Below, one piece after another: positions 16,693-25,564 of a DNA stretch of 38,984 nucleotides. A program made the translations under genes and the position numbers. Position 1 is the stretch's first letter, and every line of letters starts with the position of its first letter. The stretch is taken from NCBI GenBank assembly GCA_028686345.1, contig JAQUCE010000045.1, forward strand, positions 1-38,984, read 5' to 3'. The stretch comes from Kiritimatiellia bacterium. Its GTDB lineage: Bacteria > Verrucomicrobiota > Kiritimatiellia > RFP12 > UBA1067. Below the pieces are notes generated by a model, which was not told where the DNA came from, did no database searches, and worked only from the letters and a program-made list of their open reading frames with translations.

Positions 16693-16721
16693 TAGACAGA
16701 AGCGGTGAGACGTGCTAATAT
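16693..16721 (+). promoter_or_regulatory. strong candidate promoter of the VWA/MoxR cluster
   Basis: TAGACA (16693-16698, one mismatch to consensus) and TAATAT (16716-16721) are 17 bp apart, and the -10 carries the extended TGC in front of it. It lies 30 nt upstream of the first small gene of the cluster. No terminator of comparable quality is seen until after 31473, so it may serve a long transcript. Confidence 0.6.
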
Positions 16722-16751
16722 AACTGTGTTTTAAAGTTAAGGAGAAGTTAA

Positions 16752-17063
16752 ATGAAAAAAGAAGCGAATAAAGTAGTGACTGTTGGTATGGCCCTGCTTG
16801 CCACAACTTTGTGCATGGGAACGGTTTTGGCTGGTGATGGATCAAATGAGCCCGGCTTTGTCCCGCCTCCGAAAAACCGGCAGCCGCCACCCGCGCCGCC
16901 GCGTTCTATCTCTTCGGCTGAGACAACCGATCCGTGCTGCTGTTGTCCTGTTACGCCGCAGGCGCGTACTGAGGCCAAGAAGCCGCCACAGCCGCCGGTG
17001 CTGATCACCAAGCTCAAGTCCGAGACATCTCAGGCAACCACGACTGAGAAAAAGAAAAAGTAA
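16752..17063 (+). CDS. small secreted Pro-rich protein with a four-cysteine run
   Basis: This 103-residue protein belongs to no family I recognise. AAGGAG at 16739-16744 supports the ATG. Residues 1-28 are a signal peptide with the core VVTVGMALLATTLCMGTVLAG; the Cys inside it is followed by MG rather than a clear lipobox. The mature part is disordered-looking, with PPPKNRQPPPAPPRS, then DPCCCCPVTP (four consecutive Cys), and a Lys-rich end. It is the first gene of the cluster, 8 nt ahead of the DUF4159 gene, so the two are surely co-transcribed. A metal- or thiol-based role is possible but unproven. Confidence 0.7.
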   Translation: MKKEANKVVTVGMALLATTLCMGTVLAGDGSNEPGFVPPPKNRQPPPAPPRSISSAETTDPCCCCPVTPQARTEAKKPPQPPVLITKLKSETSQATTTEKKKK

Positions 17064-17071
17064 GTTTTTGT

Positions 17072-18382
17072 ATGAAAAGCTTTTGTCTTGGAATTTGCGC
17101 ATTGCTGCTGGCAGCGCAGCCGCTTGCGGCGCAGGATGATATAGATTGGAACGCCACCCCGAATGATGTCAATAATCTTCTGAAAAGCATGAAGGAGATG
17201 ATTGATGTTAAGTACAGTGTGCAGGTTGCGACACTGAGCGAGGTGGCGGCTGATCCAGCCAAAAATCCAATCCTGTACCGCTCGGGCCACTACAATTTCT
17301 CGTACTCCGAGGGACAGCGCAAGCGTATCCGCGAGTACTGTCTGGCAGGCGGCATGATCATCTATAATACCGGCCTGGGATCAGCGCCCTTTTATCGCTC
17401 CGCGGTGCGGGAGCTGGGGCTGATCTTTCCTGAGCAGCCGGTTCAGCGGCTATCCTCGGATCACCCGATTTTTCACTCTTACTATGATGTGGATCGGGTG
17501 CAGTACTGTCCTGGCGTGAAAGCCTCCGGCTTTGTGGGGGATGAGCCGTGGTTTGACGCGGTGGAGATCAACTGCCGGGTGGTGGCGCTGGTCTCGCGCT
17601 GGGGCATGTCGGTGGGCTGGGAGGATAATGTGCTGCCGGAGTATCAGGCTTATGAACCGGAGAGCGCCAAAAAACTCGGTGTGAATATCTTTTCCTACTC
17701 CTCTGCCATGCGCGCCTGGGCCAAGAGCCAGGCACATGCGATCAAGTTTGTTGATAAGCCGGAGTCGAGCGCCAACAAGGTGGCCATGGTGCAGATCGTT
17801 TATGACGGTGTGTGGAAGACCCGCCACGCAGGGTTGTCGGTGATTCTGCAAACCTTTAACATGAAGACCGATGTGCCGGTCAAGTTCGCGATCAAGGAGC
17901 TGCGGCTGACCGATCCGGAGATCTTCAATGCCCCGCTCCTGTATCTGACCGGACACGAGCACTTTACCTTGAAGCAGAGTGAGGCGGTGCAGCTAAAAAA
18001 ATACCTGGAAAACGGCGGGTTTTTGCTGGCAGAGGCCTGTTGCGGGCGTAAGGGCTTTGATTTGGCCTTTCGTAACATCATGGCAGCGCTCTTTCCAGGG
18101 TCACCCATGAAAGCCATCCCGCAGGATAATGCGATTTTTCATATGCCGAACAATGTGGAAAAGGTCGGCGTAACCCCGGTGTTACAGCAGGCACTGGGGA
18201 TGGCTGTCACGCGCCCCAAGCTGGAGGGGGTGGAGGTGAAAGGCCATGTGGCAGTGGTTTATAGCCCATATGGCATGGCCGGGGGGTGGGAGATGTCGCA
18301 AAGTCCTTATGCCAGAGGCTATGATGATGTCAGCTGCCAGCGCTTGGGTCAAAATATTTTAATGTATTCGGTCACGCAGTAG
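17072..18382 (+). CDS. secreted protein with two DUF4159 domains
   Basis: The 436-residue protein starts with a signal peptide (SFCLGICALLLAAQPLAAQ). Two related domains follow, at about 48-215 and 235-434. Each has the DUF4159 pattern: NPILYRSGHYNF and APLLYLTGHEHF, then a REYCLAGGMIIYNTG or KKYLENGGFLLAEAC strand, then DHPIFHSYYDV or DNAIFHMPNNV. This fold resembles class I glutamine amidotransferase-like domains, but no catalytic triad is evident. DUF4159 proteins commonly accompany MoxR, DUF58 and BatA genes in PVC and other Gram-negative bacteria. The ATG at 17072 is 8 nt behind the previous gene. Function is unknown; a periplasmic partner of the VWA proteins is likely. Confidence 0.8.
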   Translation: MKSFCLGICALLLAAQPLAAQDDIDWNATPNDVNNLLKSMKEMIDVKYSVQVATLSEVAADPAKNPILYRSGHYNFSYSEGQRKRIREYCLAGGMIIYNTGLGSAPFYRSAVRELGLIFPEQPVQRLSSDHPIFHSYYDVDRVQYCPGVKASGFVGDEPWFDAVEINCRVVALVSRWGMSVGWEDNVLPEYQAYEPESAKKLGVNIFSYSSAMRAWAKSQAHAIKFVDKPESSANKVAMVQIVYDGVWKTRHAGLSVILQTFNMKTDVPVKFAIKELRLTDPEIFNAPLLYLTGHEHFTLKQSEAVQLKKYLENGGFLLAEACCGRKGFDLAFRNIMAALFPGSPMKAIPQDNAIFHMPNNVEKVGVTPVLQQALGMAVTRPKLEGVEVKGHVAVVYSPYGMAGGWEMSQSPYARGYDDVSCQRLGQNILMYSVTQ

Positions 18383-18407
18383 CTGGCAGTCGATTGGCTT
18401 GGTTTTT

Positions 18408-18590
18408 TCGACTGCATCGACTGCATCGACTGCATCGACTGCATCGACTACCTCGACTGCATCGACTTACATCGACTACCTCGACTGCATCGACTACATC
18501 GACTACCTCGACTGCATCGACTACCTCGACTGCATCGACTACCTCGACTGCATCGACTACATCGATTAACTCGATTCCCTCGACCTCGAA
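18408..18590. repeat. 9-bp TCGACTGCA/TCGACTACC minisatellite
   Basis: About twenty units of 9 bp, mainly TCGACTGCA and TCGACTACC with some TCGACTACA, fill the space between two cluster genes. One unit is 10 bp, and the last units decay to TCGATTAAC, TCGATTCCC and TCGACC. The frame through it (Ser-Thr repeats) has no start signal and is not regarded as a gene. The array ends 23 nt before the next start codon, leaving room only for the ribosome-binding site. Confidence 0.85.
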
Positions 18591-18613
18591 GCCAGCTTAA
18601 ATGGAGGACTTTT

Positions 18614-19300
18614 GTGAAAACCTTAAATTCTTGCCAAGCTCTCAGCTTGGCGTTGGGATTGCTGCTCGGCAGCGCTGCCGCGCATGGCGCGGCAGTGCCC
18701 AATGGCAACGAATACTCGCTCAGCATAGTTGAGGCCAAGACTCCTGCTGCGATCAAGGAGGTGCTTGCCGAAGGGGTGGGCAAACAGCACTTTTTCCGTT
18801 ACCTCGAGGTGCTGGAAATCAAGAAGGCCGATAACGAGGGCGCTCCGGTGATCGGCATCAAGGCCCGTGAGCCCAGCTCTGATATGATTGTGAAGTTTCT
18901 GGTGCAGAAGAGTATCTCGCTCGCCGTGCTGCAGCGCGCGCCTGCCACAGCCGCTGGCGACGGGGTGGCCGTGACCGGTGTGATCGAGAGTGTCGACCCG
19001 GAGAAGCGGAGCATGGTGCTGAACCCAGTTATCGTGCGCTACAAGGATCGGACAGCACCCAAGGTGGGCAAGGAGATGCTCTCCGAGGTGGATTCTTCGT
19101 CGGTGATTTACTCCTTTACGGCTGGCAAGAAACCAGTCAACCTTACCAAGCGTGACGAGGATTTGATTGTCAATGAGAAGCAGATGCTCAAGGAGCTTGG
19201 CAATGATGCCTGGGCTGATTATCTGCTGCGGGAGATTGCCAAGCGCGATAAGGCGGAGCGAACCAAACGCGATCAGTTGGATATTTACAAGAGGAAGTAA
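18614..19300 (+). CDS. secreted protein of unknown function, cluster member
   Basis: I do not recognise this 228-residue protein. The start is GTG at 18614, decided by GGAGG at 18603-18607. A signal peptide covers residues 1-26 (LSLALGLLLGSAAAHGA). Residues about 30-160 look like a mixed alpha/beta or beta-barrel domain with VIGIKAREPSSDMIVKFLV and GVIESVDPEKRSMVLNPVIV. The C-terminal 60 residues are charged and helical (LLREIAKRDKAERTKRDQ). Its position between the DUF4159 and DUF58 genes argues for an envelope role in the same system. Confidence 0.7.
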   Translation: MKTLNSCQALSLALGLLLGSAAAHGAAVPNGNEYSLSIVEAKTPAAIKEVLAEGVGKQHFFRYLEVLEIKKADNEGAPVIGIKAREPSSDMIVKFLVQKSISLAVLQRAPATAAGDGVAVTGVIESVDPEKRSMVLNPVIVRYKDRTAPKVGKEMLSEVDSSSVIYSFTAGKKPVNLTKRDEDLIVNEKQMLKELGNDAWADYLLREIAKRDKAERTKRDQLDIYKRK

Positions 19301-19421
19301 AACAGCTTTCCGTGGTAATCAAATGAGGTTGCTGAATATACGTGGTCTTTGCGAGCTCATTGTGAGGTTTACGGTTAGAAGCCCGCTGCTTTACCAACAA
19401 GCGCTGAGGTAACAAAACTGT

Positions 19422-19473
19422 CAGCTGCATCGGAGTCGGGGTCAGTAAGCAATGCCACCGAGTCACCTGGTCA
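19422..19473 (+). repeat. dispersed repeat family C, copy 1
   Basis: CAGCTGCATCGGAGTCGGGG, GTCAGTAAGCAATGCCACCG and AGTCACCTGGTCAC are repeated at 31588-31640 with three or four changes and the same orientation. This copy lies just before the DUF58 gene and the other just after the PA14-like/repeat-protein gene. Confidence 0.75.
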
Positions 19474-19513
19474 CGGCGAAAGAGATGAGGATTGATTCAC
19501 AAAGAACAAATTT

Positions 19514-20467
19514 ATGGCAAAAAAATTAAAATTCAAGGAGCCCGCTGCTGAGGTCAAGCCCAGGGAGCCGGGGGCTGAGGGGATCAAGGCCTTCCTGAAC
19601 GCAGAGCAGATGCACAAGCTCAGCCGCGTGGTGCTGCAGTCGCGCTATGTGGTGGAGGGCAATCTCGCCGGCGCGCACCGCAGCCCTTTGAAAGGCGCCA
19701 GCTCTGAGTTTGCTGAGCACAAGGCCTATGGCATTGGCGATGATCCCAAGCATATTGACTGGAAGGTCTTGGCGCGCACTGAGCGTTACTATGTGAAACG
19801 CTTTGAAGATGAGACCAATCTTCGGGTCTATATCATCCTGGACCGCAGCGGCTCCATGGCTTACGGCAGCGGGGATGTGAAGAAATTTGATTTTGCCTGT
19901 CAGCTGGCCGCCGCCCTGGGGTATGTGGTGGTCAAGGCCAAGGATTCAGTGGGCATGTTTGTCTTTTCCGATAAGATTGATATGCGGGTGGAGCCGCGCG
20001 ACACACTGAACCACCTGCACAACACCTTGAAACGGCTGCAGGATGTAAAGCCTGATTCGCGCACCGATACTGCTAAGAATCTGCATCAGATCGCTGAGTC
20101 GATCCATAAGCGCGCGCTGGTGATCCTGATCTCAGATCTGCTCGATGACGAACAGGCGATTGTGCAGGGCCTGGCGCATTTCCGCAAGCAGATGCATGAT
20201 GTTGTTGTGCTGCACGTGCTTGACCCGGTTGAGATTGACCTTTCGCTGAAGCAGGGGTTTGAGTTTGAAGATATGGAGACCGGCGAGAAGTTGACGGTCG
20301 ATCCCCGCGGCGTGGCCAGGGATTATCAGAAGGCCTTCGGGGAGTTTTTAGAGTATTACCGGGTCAACTGCCAGGCCATGAAGGTGGATTACCGGCTGGT
20401 CAAGACTGACCAGCCGGTGGAGACTTATGCGCGGGCCTATCTGGAAGAGCGGCGGCGATTGAGATAA
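19514..20467 (+). CDS. DUF58 domain protein (VWA-like)
   Basis: The 317-residue protein has no membrane segment. Residues about 60-105 carry the DUF58 signature (SSEFAEHKAYGIGDDPKHID, then WKVLARTERYYVKRFEDET). A von Willebrand A-type fold follows with the MIDAS motif DRSGS (110-114), which binds a divalent metal and ligand. DUF58 proteins are constant partners of MoxR ATPases. The ATG at 19514 has no clear ribosome-binding site, so expression may depend on the upstream gene or on features of the 213-bp spacer that carries repeat C. It is followed at once by the BatA-like gene. Confidence 0.9.
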   Translation: MAKKLKFKEPAAEVKPREPGAEGIKAFLNAEQMHKLSRVVLQSRYVVEGNLAGAHRSPLKGASSEFAEHKAYGIGDDPKHIDWKVLARTERYYVKRFEDETNLRVYIILDRSGSMAYGSGDVKKFDFACQLAAALGYVVVKAKDSVGMFVFSDKIDMRVEPRDTLNHLHNTLKRLQDVKPDSRTDTAKNLHQIAESIHKRALVILISDLLDDEQAIVQGLAHFRKQMHDVVVLHVLDPVEIDLSLKQGFEFEDMETGEKLTVDPRGVARDYQKAFGEFLEYYRVNCQAMKVDYRLVKTDQPVETYARAYLEERRRLR

Positions 20468-20473
20468 TTGATT

Positions 20474-22675
20474 ATGATTTCTTTCCTGAATTTTTCATTT
20501 GTTTTTGCGTTCGCGGCTCTGAGTATTCCGCTGATTCTGCATTTTATTCAATCCAGCAGAACGCAGCGGCTGCCATTCAGCACCCTGCGTTTTCTGAAAC
20601 TGGCGCAAAGACGCTCTTCCCGGCGGCTGCAGATGGAGAATTTCCTTCTGATGCTGCTGCGCTTTCTGCTGCTGGCGCTGCTGGTGCTGGGATTCATGAT
20701 GCCGATCGTACGCACCAAGAAATTTGGAAATGTTCTGAGCCGCACTGCGCGGGATGTGGCGATTGTGATTGATCACTCCTATAGCATGAACTACAAACTG
20801 AATCAGCAGGTGGTGTGGGAGCAAGCTGTGGAGCTGGCGACAACCGTGATTGAGGGGTTGGGGGATAATGATCGTTACTGCGTTTATCTGGCTGGCGATC
20901 AGGTGACTCCGGTTTTTGGCGAGCGCATGTCAGGCAATAAAGAGGAGGCCGCGGCCCGGTTGCGCTCTCTGCCAATGCCGGTCGGCTCCTCGCAGCTGTG
21001 TCCCGCCACTGTGGCTGGGCTGGACCTGATGGAGCAGGACTCCCGCCGCGGTGAGCGCGAGCTGCATATTATCACCGATTATCAGCTGCTTCCATGGGGC
21101 AGCTTCAAGCAGAACGGGGAGCGCGCGGATACAGCAGACGATGTCCCTGCGCGGCCAGCTGCGGCTGGCGAGAGTCTCTGGGATCCCTCAAAGGTGAGCG
21201 ACAGTGTCACCTGTTTTGTGACCCTGCTCGGCACGGCTGAACCGGAGAACTCCGCCACCATGGATGTGGAGCTTGAGCCACGGCTGATTACCGCTGAGAC
21301 ACCTTGCCAGGTAACAGTCAAGCTCAGCCGTACAGGGCCGCCGCTGGATTCCGTTGTCTCCATTTTTCTCGATGGCGCGGAGGTGGGCCGTCAATCTGTG
21401 ATGCTGGGCATTGACGGTGCCAACATGGTGCAGTTCGCGTTGCCGCCGATGAGTGGCGGGGTACACACGCTGCGGGTGGAGACTCCGGAGGACAGTCTGG
21501 CTGAGGACAACCCGTTTTACTTTCTGATCCGGGTGCGCGAGAAACTGCCGGTTCTCTGCGTCGGTGACCCTGACAGCCTCCTTTATCTGAAGGCAGCGCT
21601 GGCCGCCGGGGTGGGGGGTGTTTCGCCGATCAATGCGCAGGCAGTGCAGCCGAATGCTCTGCCTGGGGAGAACCTGGCAGCCTACTCCTGCATCTTTCTA
21701 AGCAATACAATCAATCTGCCTGGACAGCAGATCACGCAGCTGGAGGGCTATGTGGCTGCTGGTGGCTTGCTGGTGATTTTCCCTGGGAGCCGCGCACTTC
21801 TCTCCGACTATGCACTCTGGACCACCTTGCCCGTAGAATCGCTCTCCATGATCGACCTGCCGGTTGAACAGCGTAAACGCCTCCTGACCTGGGATCAGCC
21901 TCAGCATCCGGTTCTGTGGAATTTGGTGGAGGATGGACTAGCACCCTCACTTGTTATCAAGCGCCAGTTGAAATACGAGGGCCTGAAAGAGAAAGCAGGC
22001 TCAATTGTCTCAACTGGCTCAGGTGAGCCGTTTCTAGTGGCGCGCCCCCATGGAAGGGGCGCAGTGATGCTGTTCGCCGTGGCAGCTGATCGCTCCTGGA
22101 GCGACTTCCCGCTCTCGCCCTTTTACCTTCCGATGATGCACCAACTGACGCAGTACGCCGCCGGCGTGGGTGCCAATAAGCCGTATCTCTGGGCAACAGA
22201 CGCGCTCTCGCTGACCGAGTATCTGCCAGAGGCGACCCGGGAATCCGTGTTAAAGGATCCGGAGAGCAAGCCAGTCTCGCTGCGCAGCTCGGTGGGCGAG
22301 AGCGGCAATGTGATCCACGCCGAGGGCTTGACCAAGCCGGGCCATTACACGCTGAGCGTGACCGGCGGGGGAGCGTCAAACCCTGCCTTGGCAATCAACA
22401 TGCCGCGCGTTGAGTCAGATCTCACCTCGCTGCGTCCGCAGGATCTGCCGGACATTCTGGGTATCTCCGCACTGCATATTGCTGAGGGCAAAGACGATTT
22501 ATTGAAAAAGCTGGATGACTTTCGGATCGGGCGTTCGCTGGGCGAGACACTGCTTTGGCTGGCGCTGCTGGTTGCAATCGCGGAGGTGGCATATTCTAAC
22601 TTCCTCCTGCGTAAAAACTCAAAGCTGACAGACACGCTGAAGATGGAAGCCTCGGGCAGACTCAAGGGAAACTAG
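20474..22675 (+). CDS. BatA-type membrane protein with VWA domain
   Basis: This 733-residue protein opens with the aerotolerance-operon BatA N-terminal domain: a first helix LNFSFVFAFAALSIPLILHF, the LPFSTLRFLK motif (33-42), and a second helix around 57-77. The VWA domain follows with the MIDAS motif DHSYS (100-104). The middle is beta-rich. Near residues 355-450 an alpha/beta segment resembles the glutamine-amidotransferase-like part seen in related proteins. A final helix (LLWLALLVAIAEVAYSNFLL) anchors the C-terminus. I chose ATG 20474, 6 nt behind the DUF58 stop codon, over an in-frame TTG at 20468 that directly abuts it. The periplasmic VWA domain would be the business end of the system. 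Confidence 0.88.
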   Translation: MISFLNFSFVFAFAALSIPLILHFIQSSRTQRLPFSTLRFLKLAQRRSSRRLQMENFLLMLLRFLLLALLVLGFMMPIVRTKKFGNVLSRTARDVAIVIDHSYSMNYKLNQQVVWEQAVELATTVIEGLGDNDRYCVYLAGDQVTPVFGERMSGNKEEAAARLRSLPMPVGSSQLCPATVAGLDLMEQDSRRGERELHIITDYQLLPWGSFKQNGERADTADDVPARPAAAGESLWDPSKVSDSVTCFVTLLGTAEPENSATMDVELEPRLITAETPCQVTVKLSRTGPPLDSVVSIFLDGAEVGRQSVMLGIDGANMVQFALPPMSGGVHTLRVETPEDSLAEDNPFYFLIRVREKLPVLCVGDPDSLLYLKAALAAGVGGVSPINAQAVQPNALPGENLAAYSCIFLSNTINLPGQQITQLEGYVAAGGLLVIFPGSRALLSDYALWTTLPVESLSMIDLPVEQRKRLLTWDQPQHPVLWNLVEDGLAPSLVIKRQLKYEGLKEKAGSIVSTGSGEPFLVARPHGRGAVMLFAVAADRSWSDFPLSPFYLPMMHQLTQYAAGVGANKPYLWATDALSLTEYLPEATRESVLKDPESKPVSLRSSVGESGNVIHAEGLTKPGHYTLSVTGGGASNPALAINMPRVESDLTSLRPQDLPDILGISALHIAEGKDDLLKKLDDFRIGRSLGETLLWLALLVAIAEVAYSNFLLRKNSKLTDTLKMEASGRLKGN

Positions 22676-22676
22676 T

Positions 22677-24878
22677 GTGATTATTTACGACCATATAGCA
22701 CCGACAGCGGTGATTGTGATGGCAATTGGGGCGGCCTTGGCCGTCACTCTGACCGCGTACTGGCTGTTTGTCAAGCGTGATTGGCCCATGGCTGGCATGA
22801 TTCTCCTGCGCACCCTCTTTTTCCTGTTGCTCGGGTGGTGTCTGCTGATGCCGGGCGAGAAAACAGTTCAAACCCTTCAGATGAAGAGCCGCTTTATTGT
22901 GCTGCTTGATCGTTCGAGCAGTATGACCATGACTCCAGTCGCGGGCGCGACCAATCGTTGGCAGGTGGCCCAGTCGGTGCTGCGGCTGCCGTGGGTTGAA
23001 AGCATGGCCGCAAAATGCGCGCTGGATATTTACGCCTTTGCCGGGGAGATCGGCCCAAAACTGACACTTGAGGAGGCTGCCGCACTGGAGCCGGATGGCA
23101 GCGCGACCCTGCTGCGCGACGCGCTGAAGATGAGTGTCGGCCGGTATACCGGGCTGGATGTGACCGGGTGCCTGCTGCTGACCGACGGGCTGGAGACGCG
23201 CGAGGCGTTCAAGGATTGGGCACTCGAAAAACGCCCCTTCCCGATTTACTCGCTGCCGCTGGAAAAGGACGCGATTTGGGAAGAGGAGCCTGATATCCGC
23301 GTTGAGGCTGTCAGCACTCCGAGCCGGGTGACAGTTGGGTGGCAGTCGGAGTTGAAGGCCGTGATCTCAGGGCAGGGGAGCGGCGGCAAGCCCTTTCCTG
23401 TGCAGTTGTTCAAAGATGATCTCAAGATTCAACAGATGGAGAGTCAACTGCCTGAGGGCGGCGGTTCGCGCGAGGTTGTTTTCAAGCTGGATCATCAGGT
23501 GATCGGCTTGAACACCTATCGAGTGCTCTTGCCGCCGCTGCCGGAGGAGAAGCAGATTGATGACAACGAGTCGTCGGTGGTGGTGCAGGTTCAGGATGCT
23601 AAGAACCGTCTGATGTATGTTGAAGGGCCGCCGCGCTGGGAGTCGAAGTATCTTGCCCGCGTGCTGCGCGAGAGCAAACAGGTCAGCCCGGCAATCTTTC
23701 TGAAGGGTCCGAAGGGCAAGTTCATGACCTACGGTGTGAGCGGGGATGTGGCACCGGAGATGAATGAGTCGCAGCTCACGCTGTTCAAGATTGTGGTGAT
23801 CGGTGATCTGAGCGGTGCGGAGCTTGGCCAAGAGCGGGCGCAGGCACTGGTGAAATTTGTGGAGGCGGGCGGGAGTCTGGTTCTGCTGGGCGGCGCCAAG
23901 GGGTGGGCTGAGGATGGCTTTGCCGCCACACCGCTCAAAGCGCTGCTGCCTGCTTCGAGTTTTTCGAATAAGGCACTGGAGGGCGAGTATCCGGTTGTGC
24001 TAACTGACCAGGGGCGTTCGCACGCTGCTTTTGGAGGCGACGCTGAGTTCTGGAACAAGGTGCCCTCAGTGCTCTCACTCTTTCACAATGTCAAACCCTC
24101 GGCCGCGGCGCGTGTGCTGGTGGAGGCCAAGAGCTCCGGCGGGCTTGAGCCGATGATTCTGGCGCAGGACTTTGGTCAGGGCAAGGTGGTCGCGATCTTT
24201 TCGGATTCACTCTGGAAGTGGCAGCTCAGTGCTGACGCGTTGAAGACCCAGCCCTATCCGCGCTTCTGGCATCAGTTGCTTGCATGGCTCTCTCCCAGGG
24301 CCGAGGCCATGGATGACAAGGTTTGGGACATCTTCCTTGATCGGGAGGAGTGCTTTCTGGGTGAGGAGATTGAGGTCACCGCCCGGTGGGTTGGGGCGGA
24401 GCGGCCGCCGGCCGGCACGCAGGTCAAGGCTGAGATCACATTTCCTGATAAGCGGAAATTGCCTTTCAGCTTGGAGAGCGGCATGGATCAGGCGGTCGCG
24501 GGAAAGGTTGTGCCAGCCTACAATGTCAAATTCAAAGGCGAGGAGCCTGGGATGTATGCGGCGCAGACGTTCTCGGAGGTCAATGGACGGCGGGTTGAAT
24601 CAGAGTTGGCCTACTTCTCCGTCAAACCGTACTCCCCTGAGTCAAGGCCGCGCCCCGCGGATTTGGAGACCATCAAGGCGATCACGATTAACAGCGAAGG
24701 GGCCTTTTATGAGAGCGCGGCTGAGTTGAATCGTGCGCTGCTGGCGGTTCATCCGCGGCAGCTGGAGCAGGAAATTTCAGAGTATAAAACTTACTGGCAA
24801 AGCTGGCCGGTTCTTGGTATACTGATACTGTTAATTGCGGCGGAGTGGATACTGCGAAAGTTTCGGAATCTCACATAA
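22677..24878 (+). CDS. second membrane-anchored VWA / amidotransferase-like protein
   Basis: The 733-residue protein has the same plan as the gene before it: two N-terminal helices (PTAVIVMAIGAALAVTLTAY, then LLRTLFFLLLGWCLLM), a VWA domain with MIDAS-like DRSSS (78-82) and a later LLLTDGLE, beta domains, an alpha/beta segment with VKFVEAGGSLVLLGG near 400 that resembles amidotransferase-like folds, and a last helix (WPVLGILILLIAAEWILRKF). The start is GTG at 22677, one base after the previous stop codon, so translational coupling is likely. Both VWA proteins could form a hetero-complex in the membrane. Sequence identity between them appears low. Confidence 0.8.
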   Translation: MIIYDHIAPTAVIVMAIGAALAVTLTAYWLFVKRDWPMAGMILLRTLFFLLLGWCLLMPGEKTVQTLQMKSRFIVLLDRSSSMTMTPVAGATNRWQVAQSVLRLPWVESMAAKCALDIYAFAGEIGPKLTLEEAAALEPDGSATLLRDALKMSVGRYTGLDVTGCLLLTDGLETREAFKDWALEKRPFPIYSLPLEKDAIWEEEPDIRVEAVSTPSRVTVGWQSELKAVISGQGSGGKPFPVQLFKDDLKIQQMESQLPEGGGSREVVFKLDHQVIGLNTYRVLLPPLPEEKQIDDNESSVVVQVQDAKNRLMYVEGPPRWESKYLARVLRESKQVSPAIFLKGPKGKFMTYGVSGDVAPEMNESQLTLFKIVVIGDLSGAELGQERAQALVKFVEAGGSLVLLGGAKGWAEDGFAATPLKALLPASSFSNKALEGEYPVVLTDQGRSHAAFGGDAEFWNKVPSVLSLFHNVKPSAAARVLVEAKSSGGLEPMILAQDFGQGKVVAIFSDSLWKWQLSADALKTQPYPRFWHQLLAWLSPRAEAMDDKVWDIFLDREECFLGEEIEVTARWVGAERPPAGTQVKAEITFPDKRKLPFSLESGMDQAVAGKVVPAYNVKFKGEEPGMYAAQTFSEVNGRRVESELAYFSVKPYSPESRPRPADLETIKAITINSEGAFYESAAELNRALLAVHPRQLEQEISEYKTYWQSWPVLGILILLIAAEWILRKFRNLT

Positions 24879-24903
24879 AGGCCTGCGGGCTGAAAGGAAC
24901 AAT

Positions 24904-25551
24904 ATGAAACAGATTTATCTCACAATCAGCCTTGCCCTAGGCCTCACTTTGACAGCCCTCTCCCAGGCAGGGGATTTGAATCTCTGCTACAATGCGGCGT
25001 TTGATTCAGAGAAGGGGAATCTGGATGGCTGGAACCTCAATTATGACTGGACAGGCGTTGGACTGCAGCAGGGAAACCACCTGAACGCCTCCTATCTGCC
25101 GGAGTTTCGCGGCAAAAAAAATGTGCTGCACATGAAGGTGCCTGATGGCTATGAGTCCAAGGTGGAGTCTCCGCTCATCGCCTATGAGACCGGCGACCGT
25201 TACAAGTGCACCTTTGACATCTACATTGAAGGGGTGAACATGAAGATGCTCTTTAACGGCTATCAATTCACGCCCGGGATCAAGCCTTACGAGAATCCCA
25301 AGCTTCAGGATCTGCGCCGCATCTATAAAACCGAGCAGATGGACATGAAGCAGGGCTCCCGGTGGCAGTCCATGACCATGTACTTTCCGAACAACTCCCA
25401 GATTTCATCGACAGCCTATGCGCATTTGAAAAAGGTGCGGCAGATCTGTTTTTTTATTTATGTTCCAGGGCATACCTATGGCGCGGGCGACTTTTACCTC
25501 TCCAACGTGCGCATAACCAAGGTGCCGGGTAAGGTCAGCGTTAAGAAGTGA
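24904..25551 (+). CDS. secreted lectin-like protein of unknown function
   Basis: The 215-residue product carries a signal peptide (MKQIYLTISLALGLTLTALS, cleaved near QAG). The rest looks like a single jelly-roll or galactose-binding-like domain: AAFDSEKGNLDGWNLNYD near the start, YKCTFDIYIEG in the middle, and FFIYVPGHTYGAGDFYLSNVRI at the end, as in carbohydrate-binding modules. This is inferred from pattern only. GAAAGGAAC at 24893-24901 sets the ATG at 24904; an open frame extending to 24835 overlaps the previous gene and is rejected. It lies in the middle of the VWA cluster. Confidence 0.7.
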   Translation: MKQIYLTISLALGLTLTALSQAGDLNLCYNAAFDSEKGNLDGWNLNYDWTGVGLQQGNHLNASYLPEFRGKKNVLHMKVPDGYESKVESPLIAYETGDRYKCTFDIYIEGVNMKMLFNGYQFTPGIKPYENPKLQDLRRIYKTEQMDMKQGSRWQSMTMYFPNNSQISSTAYAHLKKVRQICFFIYVPGHTYGAGDFYLSNVRITKVPGKVSVKK

Positions 25552-25564
25552 GAAGGAGGTGCAT

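Noticed and set aside
18394..18600. Open frame encoding Ser-Thr repeats over the 9-bp array
   Set aside because: It is a direct translation of the minisatellite, without a ribosome-binding site, and 9 bp being a multiple of 3 keeps any frame open.
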